The notes: a model not told the origin generated them from the sequence alone. DNA of 64,000 nt from Verrucomicrobiales bacterium (GCA_027483345.1 JAIXUV010000034.1:1-64000); one strand, 5' to 3'. Positions 19,798 through 29,695 are shown, numbered from the stretch's first letter. Numbers and translations: made by a program.

Positions 19798-21039
19798 TTG
19801 CCTATGCTTGATTTCACGTGCAGGTCCTGCGGTTCGGTCTCGGGTCGGCTCATCCTCGACCTCGGCAACCAACCGCTCGCCAACAACCTCCTCTCCCCGG
19901 TCGACCTGGGAGGCGAAGAGCCCCGGTTTCCACTTCGGCTCGTCTGGTGTGACCGGTGCCACCTGCTTCAGATCACCGACATCGTGCCGCCCGTCCGGCT
20001 CTTCTCGGAGTACCTCTACTTCTCGTCCTTCTCCGACGCCTTGTTGAAGCACTCCAAGGAGGCCGTCGAACGGCACCTCGCCGACTTCGAACTCGGCCCG
20101 TCCAGCCTCGTGGTCGAGATCGCCAGCAACGACGGCTACCTGCTCCGCAACTTCGTCGCAGCCGGTGTCCCCTGCCTCGGCATCGAACCCGCCGGGAACA
20201 TCGCCAAGGTCGCCGTCGAAAAGGGCATCCCCACCCTCAACCGATTCTTCGGCGTCGAACTCGCCAACGAACTGGCCGCCGAAGGCCGTCAGGCCGACCT
20301 CATCCTCGGCAACAACGTCTTCGCCCATGTACCGGACACCAACGGCTTCGTCGCCGGCCTCGCCGCACTGCTGAAGCCCGGGGGGCGGATCGCCCTCGAA
20401 TTCCCCTACGGCTGCGACCTGGTGGAGCACACGGAGTTCGACACGATCTACCACGAGCACGTCTTCTATTTCACCGTCACCGCCCTCAAGCCCCTCTTCG
20501 AGCGGCACGGGCTCGAACTGTTCCACGTCGAGCGGTATCCGATCCATGGCGGCTCGTTGCGCCTCTTCGCCGGCCATCGCGGCGCGCACCCGATCCGCGA
20601 GAGCATCGTGGACCTCCTCGCCGAGGAGACCTCGAAGGGTGTCCACACCGCGGCCTACTACGAGGCCTTCGGCGACCACGTGCGCCGGTTGAAGGAGGAG
20701 ACCTTGGCCTTGCTCCGGGATCTGCGCTCCCGCAAGGAACGGATCTGCGCGTACGGGGCCTCGGCCAAGGGCAGCACGCTGCTGAACTTCTACGGGATCG
20801 GTCGGGACGGATTCGACTGCATCGACTTCGTCGTCGACCGGAGCACCGCCAAGCAGGGCAAGCTGACCCCGGGAAGCCATCTGCCAATCCTGCCCGTCGA
20901 GGAACTGCACACGCGTTTCGCCAAGCACGCCCTGCTGCTCACCTGGAACTTCGCCGACGAGATCCTTCGCCAGCAGCAGGCCTGGAGGGATTCCGGCGGA
21001 CGCTTCATCGTGCCGATCCCCGAGGTCCGCGTCGTCTAG
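19798..21039 (+). CDS. Class I SAM methyltransferase (sugar C-methyltransferase-type: zinc-binding N-terminus and C-terminal extension)
   Basis: CRSCGSVSGRLILDLGNQPLANNLL...LVWCDRCHLLQI...VVEIASNDGYLLRNFVAAGVPCLGIEPAGNIA; TTG start. Confidence 0.88.
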   Translation: MPMLDFTCRSCGSVSGRLILDLGNQPLANNLLSPVDLGGEEPRFPLRLVWCDRCHLLQITDIVPPVRLFSEYLYFSSFSDALLKHSKEAVERHLADFELGPSSLVVEIASNDGYLLRNFVAAGVPCLGIEPAGNIAKVAVEKGIPTLNRFFGVELANELAAEGRQADLILGNNVFAHVPDTNGFVAGLAALLKPGGRIALEFPYGCDLVEHTEFDTIYHEHVFYFTVTALKPLFERHGLELFHVERYPIHGGSLRLFAGHRGAHPIRESIVDLLAEETSKGVHTAAYYEAFGDHVRRLKEETLALLRDLRSRKERICAYGASAKGSTLLNFYGIGRDGFDCIDFVVDRSTAKQGKLTPGSHLPILPVEELHTRFAKHALLLTWNFADEILRQQQAWRDSGGRFIVPIPEVRVV

Positions 21040-21055
21040 CCCGCACTCAGGCGAC

Positions 21056-21595
21056 ATGCTCTTCGAGTCCACATCGTTGGAAGGCGTCTGGCTGATCCGT
21101 CCGGAACGCCGCCATGATGAACGGGGCTGGTTCACACGCTCCTGGTGCGAAATGGAGTTCGCCGCCCACGGGCTGAACACCCGTTGGCCGCAGGGCAACG
21201 TCACCCGGACCCTCCGTCGCGGCATGATCCGCGGACTGCATTGGCAGGATGCCCAGGCGCCGGAGATCAAGCTCGTGCGCTGTTCCGCCGGCGCGATTCA
21301 GGATGTGGTCGTCGACGTGAGACACGATTCACCCACCCGCGGCCGTTGGCTTTCCTTCGAGCTGAGCGCCGAGAATGGACACCAACTCTACGTTGGGGCG
21401 GGCTTCGCCCATGGATTCCAGTGCCTCGGTGACGGCAGCGAGGTCTCCTACTTGATGGGCGGACTCTACGTCTCCGAACTCGCCCGGGGTTTCCGTTGGG
21501 ACGACCCGGAGGTTGCGATCGGCTGGAACAATCCGGCCGCCGCATTCCTGTCGGAACGGGACCGGAACTTGCCTCTGTTGCGCGACGTTGTCTGA
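21056..21595 (+). CDS. dTDP-4-dehydrorhamnose 3,5-epimerase-family protein
   Basis: LEGVWLIRPERRHDERGWFTRSWCEMEF...NVTRTLRRGMIRGLHWQ...VRCSAGAIQDVVVDVR...GFAHGFQCLGDGSEVSYLM. Confidence 0.9.
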   Translation: MLFESTSLEGVWLIRPERRHDERGWFTRSWCEMEFAAHGLNTRWPQGNVTRTLRRGMIRGLHWQDAQAPEIKLVRCSAGAIQDVVVDVRHDSPTRGRWLSFELSAENGHQLYVGAGFAHGFQCLGDGSEVSYLMGGLYVSELARGFRWDDPEVAIGWNNPAAAFLSERDRNLPLLRDVV

Positions 21596-21607
21596 CTACG
21601 CCCGCCG

Positions 21608-22336
21608 ATGGCCGCCACGAATCCCTACCGCAACTACCTCACCATCGCCGCTGCGGTCGCCAGCCAGATGGGTCCCGCCGAGGTGGCGCTGATCCCGCTC
21701 CGCATGGCGGTCAGCCCGCTGCTGATCCCATTCCTGCCCCGCCGCACCTTCCCCTTCCGCGGCCGGCAACTGGAGCAGTTCTACCACCGCTACAACACCA
21801 CCTGGGCCAACGAACGGGTGGTCGAGGTGCCCGTGGGACGGACCTTGGTCGACGAGGCCGGCGGACCGGACGTGATCGAGATCGGCAATGTCCTCGGGCA
21901 TTACGGTCCGATCTCCCATCAGGTGGTGGACAAGTTCGAGAAGGCCGACGGGGTGCTCAACGAAGACGCCGCGACGTGGCAGCCTCCGCGGCTCTGCGAC
22001 CTGGTCCTGTCGATCTCGACCTTTGAACACATCGGCTACGACGACGACGACAAGGATCCGTCGGGCGGGAAGATCCTCCAGGCGGTGGCCAATTGCCGGC
22101 GTTGGCTCAAGCCGCGGGGACGGTTGGTCCTGACCGCCGCTCCCGGCTACAACCCGGCGTTCGATGCCCTGATCCGCGACAACCGCATCGGCGCCGATCG
22201 TCTCGAGTTCTTCCATCGGGTCTCCCGACTGCGGTGGAGACCCTGCGATGCCACCACGGCACTTGCGGCCCGCTACCATTCGCCCTACCCGTTCGGCAAC
22301 GCCGTGATCCTTGCCGAATTCGGCCCTGCCGTCTGA
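21608..22336 (+). CDS. Methyltransferase-like protein
   Basis: DVIEIGNVLGHYGPISHQVVDKFEKADGV ... LVLSISTFEHIGYDDDDKDP ... WLKPRGRLVLTAAPGYNPAFD. Confidence 0.7.
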   Translation: MAATNPYRNYLTIAAAVASQMGPAEVALIPLRMAVSPLLIPFLPRRTFPFRGRQLEQFYHRYNTTWANERVVEVPVGRTLVDEAGGPDVIEIGNVLGHYGPISHQVVDKFEKADGVLNEDAATWQPPRLCDLVLSISTFEHIGYDDDDKDPSGGKILQAVANCRRWLKPRGRLVLTAAPGYNPAFDALIRDNRIGADRLEFFHRVSRLRWRPCDATTALAARYHSPYPFGNAVILAEFGPAV

Positions 22337-22380
22337 AGTCGGATCCCAGGGCGCCACCGTCGAAACCCGCTCCCACCACC

Positions 22381-23319
22381 ATGGCCAACATCCTGATCCG
22401 CCCCCCCTGGCACCTGCCCGACAGCCAGATCACCCCGGAATCCGCGTACCTGCGGCGGAGGGAGTTCCTCCGGTCGATGGGCTTCATCGGCGGCGGCCTC
22501 CTGACGGGCCTCGCTGCGGAGGCGGCGGACGCACCGAAGACGGCCGTGCCGCGGAACCCGGAGTTCGATCCGAAGGAACCGCTGTCCCTGGAGGAGGCGG
22601 CGACCAGCTACAACAACTTCTACGAATTCAGCACGTCCAAGACGCGGGTGAAGGAACTCGTGGGCAAATTCAAGACCGATCCCTGGACGGTGGAGGTGGC
22701 CGGGTTGTGCGAGAAGCCGTTCAAGTTGGACCTCACGGCGCTGACGCGGGATTTCAGCCCGGAGGAGCGCGTGTATCGGTTCCGCTGCGTGGAGGCCTGG
22801 GCGATGGTGGTGCCGTGGACCGGCTTTCCCCTTGCGAAGGTCATCGAGAAGGCCCAACCCAAGTCCGAGGCCCGCTTCGTCTCGTTCACCACGGCCCTGC
22901 GGCCGGACGAGATGCCTGGGATCGCGCGGCTTGCCGACTACCCGTGGCCCTACACCGAAGGCCTCACGCTGGAGGAGGCCCGGCATCCGCTCACCTTGCT
23001 AGCCACGGGCATCTACGGCCGCCCCATGCCGAAGCAGAACGGCGCACCCGTCCGTTTGGTCGTACCGTGGAAGTACGGCTACAAGAGCATCAAGAGCATC
23101 GTCCGCATCGAATTCACCGCCAAGCAGCCGGCAACCCTCTGGGAGACGCTGAACCCGAAGGAATATCCCTTCGAATCGAACGTGGACCCGAAGGTGCCGC
23201 ATCCCCGCTGGAGCCAGTCCACGGAACGCATGGTGGACACCGGCGACCGCGTCCCGACCCGCTACCTGAACGGATACGCCGACCTCGTCGGGAAACTGTA
23301 TCCGAACCGCAAGACCTGA
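22381..23319 (+). CDS. msrP: Protein-methionine-sulfoxide reductase catalytic subunit MsrP (YedY), Tat-exported molybdopterin oxidoreductase
   Basis: LRRREFLRSMGFIGGGLLTGLAAEA Tat-type signal; NNFYEFSTSK, YRFRCVEAWAMVVPWTGFPL, PVRLVVPWKYGYKSIKSIVRI. Confidence 0.93.
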   Translation: MANILIRPPWHLPDSQITPESAYLRRREFLRSMGFIGGGLLTGLAAEAADAPKTAVPRNPEFDPKEPLSLEEAATSYNNFYEFSTSKTRVKELVGKFKTDPWTVEVAGLCEKPFKLDLTALTRDFSPEERVYRFRCVEAWAMVVPWTGFPLAKVIEKAQPKSEARFVSFTTALRPDEMPGIARLADYPWPYTEGLTLEEARHPLTLLATGIYGRPMPKQNGAPVRLVVPWKYGYKSIKSIVRIEFTAKQPATLWETLNPKEYPFESNVDPKVPHPRWSQSTERMVDTGDRVPTRYLNGYADLVGKLYPNRKT

Positions 23320-23340
23320 TCCCCGCCGTCCCAGCCTTCC

Positions 23341-24468
23341 ATGTCGACCGTCCTTCCCGTCGAGACCACCGACCCGGTCAACGCCCGGATCCTCGCCGTC
23401 AGCGAGGATCGCCTCCAGGGCTACCACCGCGATCCGATGTCCGAGATCGCCCGGCTGAGCGGGTTGCCGGTGGAGACGGTCATCGAACGCATCCGGGCCC
23501 TCCTCGAAGCCGGGACGATCCGCCGCGTGAGGCAGACGCTGCTCGCGACCAGCCTGGCCGAGGGGGCGCTCTGCGCCTGGGAAGTCCCCGTGGAGTCGAC
23601 AGACACGGCCTTCGACTTCCTGTTCCAGCAGGATCCCTTCAGTGGACACGTGGTCGTCCGGTCGACGGATGCCGCGACACCGGGTTCGAACTACCGCCTC
23701 TGGACGACCCTGAAGGTTCCGCAGGGATTCTCGCTGGAGAAGCACGCCCGGCATCTGGCGAACCGGATCGGTGCCCGCCACTACCGGCTCATGCAGGCGA
23801 AGAACCTCTTCGCGCTCGGGGTGGGACATGTCCGCCGGCGCGGGATGGAGCCCGGGGCACGGGCGGACGAGCCGGCGGAAGCCGTGGACGTTCAGGTGGC
23901 CCAACTCAGCGACCTGGAATGGCGGGTCCTGGCGGCGTTGAAGCGGGAGTTCGCGCCGGAGGAACTCCGGGTGGATCTCTGGAAAGCACGGGCCCGGGAG
24001 GCGGACCTGCCGACGTCGGTCTTCCACGAGGTGGCCGAGGACCTCAACCGTCGCAAGATCATCGGCCGCTTCAGCACCTTCCTCGAGCACGTGAAGACGT
24101 TGGCCTCGGGCGAACGGGTCACGAAGTTCAACGCCCTTTTTCACTGGGCGGTTCCGCCCGGAAGGGAACTCGAGGCCGGCCGTGAGGTCGGTCGCCACTA
24201 CATCATGACCCACGCCTACTGGCGGGAAGGCGGCCCGGAGTTCCGCAACGTGAATATCATGGGAGTGGCCCATGGATCCGACAAGGCGACCGTCCTCGCC
24301 CATAAGGCCGCGATCGACCGGCACCTGGAAGAGGCGGGGATCCCGATCGGATACACCAACGTCTTCTGGGGCGGCCGCAGCGAGATCAAGCCCAGCGAGA
24401 TCTCCCCGCTCGCCTATTTGGAATGGTGTCGGTCCACGGGGATCGATCCAGAGGCCATGAGGGATTAG
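23341..24468 (+). CDS. Two-domain Lrp/AsnC-family protein resembling fused siroheme decarboxylase (AhbA/AhbB, NirDL-type)
   Basis: Two HTH+AsnC-like halves; DPMSEIARLSGLPVETVIERIRALLEAGTIRRVRQTLLA and C-half GRFSTFLEH...KFNALFHWAVP...RHYIMTHAYWREGGPEFRNVNIMGVAHG. Confidence 0.7.
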   Translation: MSTVLPVETTDPVNARILAVSEDRLQGYHRDPMSEIARLSGLPVETVIERIRALLEAGTIRRVRQTLLATSLAEGALCAWEVPVESTDTAFDFLFQQDPFSGHVVVRSTDAATPGSNYRLWTTLKVPQGFSLEKHARHLANRIGARHYRLMQAKNLFALGVGHVRRRGMEPGARADEPAEAVDVQVAQLSDLEWRVLAALKREFAPEELRVDLWKARAREADLPTSVFHEVAEDLNRRKIIGRFSTFLEHVKTLASGERVTKFNALFHWAVPPGRELEAGREVGRHYIMTHAYWREGGPEFRNVNIMGVAHGSDKATVLAHKAAIDRHLEEAGIPIGYTNVFWGGRSEIKPSEISPLAYLEWCRSTGIDPEAMRD

Positions 24469-24526
24469 CCCTCCGGACGGTCGGACGGCCTTGAGCCCGG
24501 GACAGCGCCTCCGATAGCCTCCACGC

Positions 24527-27172
24527 ATGTCCGCCGACGAAGCAGCGCTGACCCCGATGATGGCGCAGTACCGCCGCATCAAGGGCGAACTGCCGAAGGA
24601 TGCGCTGCTCCTCTTCCGACTCGGCGACTTCTACGAGCTGTTCTTCGAGGACGCCGTCACCTGTTCCCAGATCCTCGGACTGACCCTGACCAAGAGGAAT
24701 GGCATCCCGATGTGCGGGATGCCCTACCACGCCGCGAACGGCTACATCGGCCGCATCCTGAAGGCGGGTCGGAAGGTCGCGGTCTGCGACCAGACCGAGG
24801 AGGCGAAGCCCGGCAAGCTCGTCCAGCGGGAGGTGACCTCGATCCTCTCGCCAGGAACCCACTTCGACGACCGGCTGCTGAAGGCGGAGCACAACAACTT
24901 CCTCGCCGCCCTGTACCAACATGGAGGGGCCTTCGCGCTGGCCTGCGTGGACCTGACGACGGGCGACTTCCGCGTCACCGAGCAGTCCGATTCCAAACCC
25001 GTGCTCGCCGAATTGGACCGCCTCCGGCCGGCCGAGCTGATCCACCCGGCCGAGTCGAAGACGCTCGCCGCCTTCGCCGCCCAGGCCAACACCATCACCG
25101 TAGGACACGACGACTGGACGTTCCTGCCCGAGACCGCGGTCTTCACGCTCAAGGAGCATTTCAAGGTGGCCTCGCTCGATGGATTCGGGCTTCGCAACCG
25201 GCCGGCGGCGGTCGGCGCGGCCGGTGCGGTCCTGCACTACCTTTCGACCCACCTGCGGCGGGATGTCTCCCATCTCACCCGGCTCACGACCTACGAGGCG
25301 ACCGACTTCCTGGTGCTGGACGCCACCTCGCTCCGCAACCTGGAGATCCTGGAACCGCTGCACGCGGACTCCCCGAGGAACACGACCCTCTTCTCCGCAT
25401 TGAACCGCACGGTCACCCCGATGGGAGCCCGCCGGCTGCGCGATTGGCTGACCCAGCCGCTGGCCACGCTCGGCCCCATCCACCGCCGCCAAGAAGCGAT
25501 CCGCGCCTGGCTGGGCAACACCGATGTGCTGGCCGGGTTCCGAAGCCGGCTGACGGAAGTGCGAGATCTTGAACGGACCGTCAGCCGTCTCAGCCTCGGA
25601 AGCGGCAACGCCCGCGACCTGCTCGGGCTGAGGATCGCCTTGGAGCAGATTCCCGCGATCCGGGCCTCGGCCTCCGGGCTCCTTCCCCGCGAGGAGCCGG
25701 CGCCGCCGTTGCTGGAGGAAGACGGAATCCCTCCAGGCCCGGAAAATCCCCCGCCGCTGCTCGCCGACCTTCTTTCCCAGGTCCTTGAGATGCCCGACCT
25801 GGTCGAGTTGCTGACCCGCGCCCTGGCCGACGAGCCACCGTTGGCGGTCCGGGAGGGCGGCATGATACGGGACGGCTTCAGCGCGGAGCTGGACGAGCTC
25901 CGCAACGCTGCGCGCGGCGGCAAGGACTGGTTGGCCAAGCTTCAGCAGGACGAGGTCGCCCGCACCGGCATCCCCTCGCTGAAGGTCGGATTCAACTCGG
26001 TGTTTGGTTACTACATCGAGGTCACCAAGACCCACCTTGCAAAGGTGCCGGCCGACTACGTCCGGAAGCAGACCGTCGCCAACGGCGAGCGCTACATCAC
26101 CCAGGACCTGAAGACGATGGAGTCGAAGATCCTCGGCTCTGAAGAAAGGGCGACCAAGCTGGAGTACGATCTGTTCCAGCGTCTGCGCGAGGAGGTCCTC
26201 GCCCAGTTGAAGGCGATCCAAGCCACCGCCTCCGCGCTGGCCCAACTCGACGTGCTGGGCGCCTTCGCCGAGACGGCCCGACTCCATGGATGGGTTCTTC
26301 CCACGGTCGGCGGCGCCGGGATCCTTTCGATCCGAGAAGGTCGCCATCCGGTGCTCGACCTCAGCATGACCGGGGAGCGTTTCGTCCCCAACGACACCGA
26401 CCTCGACCCGGCCGAGTGCCAGATCGCCCTGATCACCGGGCCGAACATGGCCGGCAAAAGCACCTTCATCCGGCAGGTCGCCTTGCTCACCCTGCTTGCA
26501 CACACGGGCTCCTGCCTGCCTGCGGAGTCGGCACGCATCGACCTGTGTGACCGCATCTTCACCCGGATCGGCGCCAGTGACGACCTGGCCCGCGGGCAGA
26601 GCACGTTCATGGTCGAAATGAGCGAGACCGCGAACATCCTGAACAACGCCAGCCGCAGGAGCCTGGTGATCCTCGACGAGATCGGACGCGGTACCAGCAC
26701 CTTCGACGGCCTGAGCCTTGCCTGGAGCATCGTGGAGCACCTGCATCATCAGGTCGGTGCCAAGACCCTGTTCGCCACCCACTACCACGAGCTGACCGAA
26801 CTCGCCGGCGGAGACGCGACGGATCCGGGCCGTCTCAAGCGGGTTCGGAACCTCAACGTCGCCGTCAGGGAGTACAACGACCAGATCGTCTTCCTGCGGA
26901 AGATCCAGCCGGGTCCGGCCGACAAGAGCTACGGCATCCAGGTCGCCCGACTCGCCGGCGTTCCACACCCGGTCATCGGCCGCGCCAAGGAGATCCTGCG
27001 GGTGCTGGAGGAGGCCGAGTTGAACCTGCACCAGGTGGCCGCTACTTCCGGCACGGCGGATGGCGGCGACGAGGGAAATGCCCACCCCAAGAAGCCCGCG
27101 AGGAAGGGATCCGCCGGCCGGCGGGCCCTGGTGGGTCTGGCCCCTTCGGACCAGCTCGACCTCTTTTCCTGA
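24527..27172 (+). CDS. mutS: DNA mismatch repair protein MutS
   Basis: TPMMAQYRRIKGELPKDALLLFRLGDFYELFFEDA; ITGPNMAGKSTFIRQVALLTLLAHTGSCLPAE; LVILDEIGRGTSTFDGLSLAW. Confidence 0.98.
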   Translation: MSADEAALTPMMAQYRRIKGELPKDALLLFRLGDFYELFFEDAVTCSQILGLTLTKRNGIPMCGMPYHAANGYIGRILKAGRKVAVCDQTEEAKPGKLVQREVTSILSPGTHFDDRLLKAEHNNFLAALYQHGGAFALACVDLTTGDFRVTEQSDSKPVLAELDRLRPAELIHPAESKTLAAFAAQANTITVGHDDWTFLPETAVFTLKEHFKVASLDGFGLRNRPAAVGAAGAVLHYLSTHLRRDVSHLTRLTTYEATDFLVLDATSLRNLEILEPLHADSPRNTTLFSALNRTVTPMGARRLRDWLTQPLATLGPIHRRQEAIRAWLGNTDVLAGFRSRLTEVRDLERTVSRLSLGSGNARDLLGLRIALEQIPAIRASASGLLPREEPAPPLLEEDGIPPGPENPPPLLADLLSQVLEMPDLVELLTRALADEPPLAVREGGMIRDGFSAELDELRNAARGGKDWLAKLQQDEVARTGIPSLKVGFNSVFGYYIEVTKTHLAKVPADYVRKQTVANGERYITQDLKTMESKILGSEERATKLEYDLFQRLREEVLAQLKAIQATASALAQLDVLGAFAETARLHGWVLPTVGGAGILSIREGRHPVLDLSMTGERFVPNDTDLDPAECQIALITGPNMAGKSTFIRQVALLTLLAHTGSCLPAESARIDLCDRIFTRIGASDDLARGQSTFMVEMSETANILNNASRRSLVILDEIGRGTSTFDGLSLAWSIVEHLHHQVGAKTLFATHYHELTELAGGDATDPGRLKRVRNLNVAVREYNDQIVFLRKIQPGPADKSYGIQVARLAGVPHPVIGRAKEILRVLEEAELNLHQVAATSGTADGGDEGNAHPKKPARKGSAGRRALVGLAPSDQLDLFS

Positions 27173-27265
27173 TCCCCGTTGTCCACGGGGATCGGCGGTC
27201 CTACGTCCGGTCCAGAATGCCGTTGTGACCGACCACGCTTCGCGGTCACGCTTTCCCCTCAATCT

Positions 27266-28597
27266 ATGGAGAAGATCCATGTCGGAATCGTCGGCGGAGG
27301 AACCGTTGGGGGTGGCGTTTGGCAGGCCCTGCAACGCAACGGCCCACTCATGGCCGCCCGCCTCGGCGTGGCCCTCGAGGTCACCGGGGTGGCCGTGCGC
27401 GACCCCGGTCGCGCGCGGGCCGTGGACATCCCTCGGGACCGGATCACCGGCGACTGGCTCACGGTGGTCGAGGATTCCCGCAACCGGATCATCGTGGAGC
27501 TCATGGGCGGCACCTCGACGGCCCGGGAGGTGGTCCGCCGGGCGCTTTCCCTCGGCAAACCGGTGGTCACCGCCAACAAGGCCCTGATCTCGGCGCACGG
27601 TCCCGAGCTCTTCGCCTTGGCCGCCAAGAACGGCACCAACCTGTACTATGAAGCCGCCGTCGCCGGTGGCATCCCGATCATCAAGGCGATCCGCGAGTCG
27701 TTCGCCGGAAACCGCCTCCTGCGCATCGCCGGCATCGTCAACGGCACCTGCAACTACATCCTGACCCGGATGAAGCTCGAGGGCGCGGACTTCGCCGACG
27801 TCCTCGCGGATGCCCAACGGCTCGGCTACGCGGAGGCCGAACCCTCCCTCGACATCGACGGCCACGACGCGGCCCACAAGACCGGGATCCTCGCCTCGCT
27901 CGCGCACGGGTTCTGGGTGAAGCCGGAGGAGATCCACACCGAGGGGATCCGACACGTGTCCAAGCTGGACATCCAGTTCGCCGCCCAACTCGGCTACACG
28001 ATCCGGCTGCTGGGCATCGTCCAACCGGTGGCTGCCCCGAAATCCCGTTCCAAGCGCGCCGGCTCGGCCGCGATCCAGGTCACCGTCTACCCCGCGCTCG
28101 TCCCCAACTCCCACGTCCTCGCCTCGGTGAACCACGCCTTCAACGCGGTGGCGATCCGCGGCGACGTCGTGGGCGACACCCTCTTTTACGGACGCGGCGC
28201 CGGACAGGATCCGACGGCCAGCTCGGTCCTGAGCGACCTCGCCGACGCGGTCCTCGATCTCCGCGCCGGCAACCACCACCGCGTGCCGCCGTTCGTCGCA
28301 CACGACGGTTCGGCCAAGGTCGCGCCGATCGACGGCATCGTCTCCCGCTTCTACGTAAGGCTCGAGGTGGCCGACCGCCCCGGGGTTTTCGCGCGGATCG
28401 CGTCGATCCTCGCCCAGGCCCGGATCGGCATCTCCTCGATCATCCAGCCCGAGGGCCATGCCGGCGAGACGGTGCCGGTGATCCTGATGCTGGATGAGGC
28501 GACGAACGAAGCCACCCGGAAGGCCATGGCCCGGATCGCTCGTCTTCCGGTGGTCAAGGCCCCGCCGGTCGTCCTGAGAGTCGAGAACCTCGATTGA
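27266..28597 (+). CDS. hom: Homoserine dehydrogenase
   Basis: MEKIHVGIVGGGTVGGGVWQAL ... VTANKALISAHGPELF ... YYEAAVAGGIPIIKAIRESFAGNRLLRIAGIVNGTCNYILT; C-terminal ACT. Confidence 0.97.
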   Translation: MEKIHVGIVGGGTVGGGVWQALQRNGPLMAARLGVALEVTGVAVRDPGRARAVDIPRDRITGDWLTVVEDSRNRIIVELMGGTSTAREVVRRALSLGKPVVTANKALISAHGPELFALAAKNGTNLYYEAAVAGGIPIIKAIRESFAGNRLLRIAGIVNGTCNYILTRMKLEGADFADVLADAQRLGYAEAEPSLDIDGHDAAHKTGILASLAHGFWVKPEEIHTEGIRHVSKLDIQFAAQLGYTIRLLGIVQPVAAPKSRSKRAGSAAIQVTVYPALVPNSHVLASVNHAFNAVAIRGDVVGDTLFYGRGAGQDPTASSVLSDLADAVLDLRAGNHHRVPPFVAHDGSAKVAPIDGIVSRFYVRLEVADRPGVFARIASILAQARIGISSIIQPEGHAGETVPVILMLDEATNEATRKAMARIARLPVVKAPPVVLRVENLD

Positions 28598-28614
28598 AGC
28601 CGTCCGAATCCCCG

Positions 28615-28869
28615 ATGAAACCCAAACACACACGGCTGTTCGTCAAACCCGGTTGCCCCTGGTGCGAGGAGGTCATCGAATGGCTCGATTCCCACGGTTA
28701 CGTCTACGAGACCCTGGACGTGATCCGGAACTCCGCGGCACGGGCCGAAATGCTGTCGTTGACCGGCCAGTCCAAGGCACCGTCCATCGAGCTCGACGGC
28801 CACGTGCTGGCGGACTTCGGCGCCGACGAACTCGAGGAGTGGCTTCGTCCCCTTGGGTACGAAACCTGA
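28615..28869 (+). CDS. Glutaredoxin-family protein (CPWC)
   Basis: MKPKHTRLFVKPGCPWCEEVIEWLDSHGYVYETLDVIRNSAARAEMLSLTGQSKAPSIELDGHVLADFG. Confidence 0.88.
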   Translation: MKPKHTRLFVKPGCPWCEEVIEWLDSHGYVYETLDVIRNSAARAEMLSLTGQSKAPSIELDGHVLADFGADELEEWLRPLGYET

Positions 28870-28933
28870 AGAAGAGGTGGGAGGACGCTTGCCGGCACTG
28901 GAGTTTCTTCCGGGAACCGGCGACGCTTCACCC

Positions 28934-29695
28934 ATGAAGATGTTGCTGACGACGGCCCTCTCGCTCACCGCGGTCGCAGGCGTTTCCATGGCCCAAGTCG
29001 TGTATTCCGGCGGACTCGGGACCTCCATGGCAGACCAGGGATGGGCCTACCAGGCCAGCACGGTTCCCGAAGGAGGCACGGCGTCCGCGACGACCGGATT
29101 CTCTGGTGGCGCGACCGTGGGCAACACCACACCGGCGATCACGGATCGCGCAGGTTGGGCCTACGGCAGGACGATCGCGCCCTCGTTCCCGATTCTGGAC
29201 AGGTCGACGGGGTACACCGTAACCCTCGATCTTTCCGTCGGCTCCGAGAACCACTCGAGCAACGACCGGGCCGGCTTCAGTTGGACCACCATGGGTTCCG
29301 ACGGGTTCGGCGTGGAGTTCGGCTTCCACGGAGACAGCGTGTGGGCCCAGGGAACCACGCCCACGGTCTTCACACGGGCCGAGTCTGCCACCACGGACAC
29401 CTCGATCCGGAACACCTACACCCTCTCGGTTTTCGGATCGGGCTACACCCTCGCCAACTCCGGAGGGACGCTGCTGACCGGAAGCCTGCGGAACTACGCT
29501 GGAGCCGGTGCTCCGGCGATCCCGTACGCGACGTTCCAGAACTACATCTTCCTGGGCGACAACACCGCGGCCGCCGCGGCGACCTATTCGATCTACGAGG
29601 TCGCCGTCGCGGTGCCGGAACCGGACCGGATGGCGGTGATCGCGGGCATGATGATGATCCCCGCACTGCGGTTCCTCCGGCGCGCACGGCGCTGA
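28934..29695 (+). CDS. PEP-CTERM sorting-domain secreted protein
   Basis: N-terminal signal MKMLLTTALSLTAVAGVSMAQ; C-terminus AVPEPDRMAVIAGMMMIPALRFLRRARR (PEP motif + TM + basic tail). Confidence 0.8.
   Translation: MKMLLTTALSLTAVAGVSMAQVVYSGGLGTSMADQGWAYQASTVPEGGTASATTGFSGGATVGNTTPAITDRAGWAYGRTIAPSFPILDRSTGYTVTLDLSVGSENHSSNDRAGFSWTTMGSDGFGVEFGFHGDSVWAQGTTPTVFTRAESATTDTSIRNTYTLSVFGSGYTLANSGGTLLTGSLRNYAGAGAPAIPYATFQNYIFLGDNTAAAAATYSIYEVAVAVPEPDRMAVIAGMMMIPALRFLRRARR

Noticed and set aside
24386-28633. 1415-aa minus-strand ORF opposite mutS and hom
   Set aside because: Shadow of strong plus-strand genes with recognisable MutS and homoserine dehydrogenase motifs; composition is Arg/Gly/Asp-rich and typical of antisense reading in high-GC DNA.
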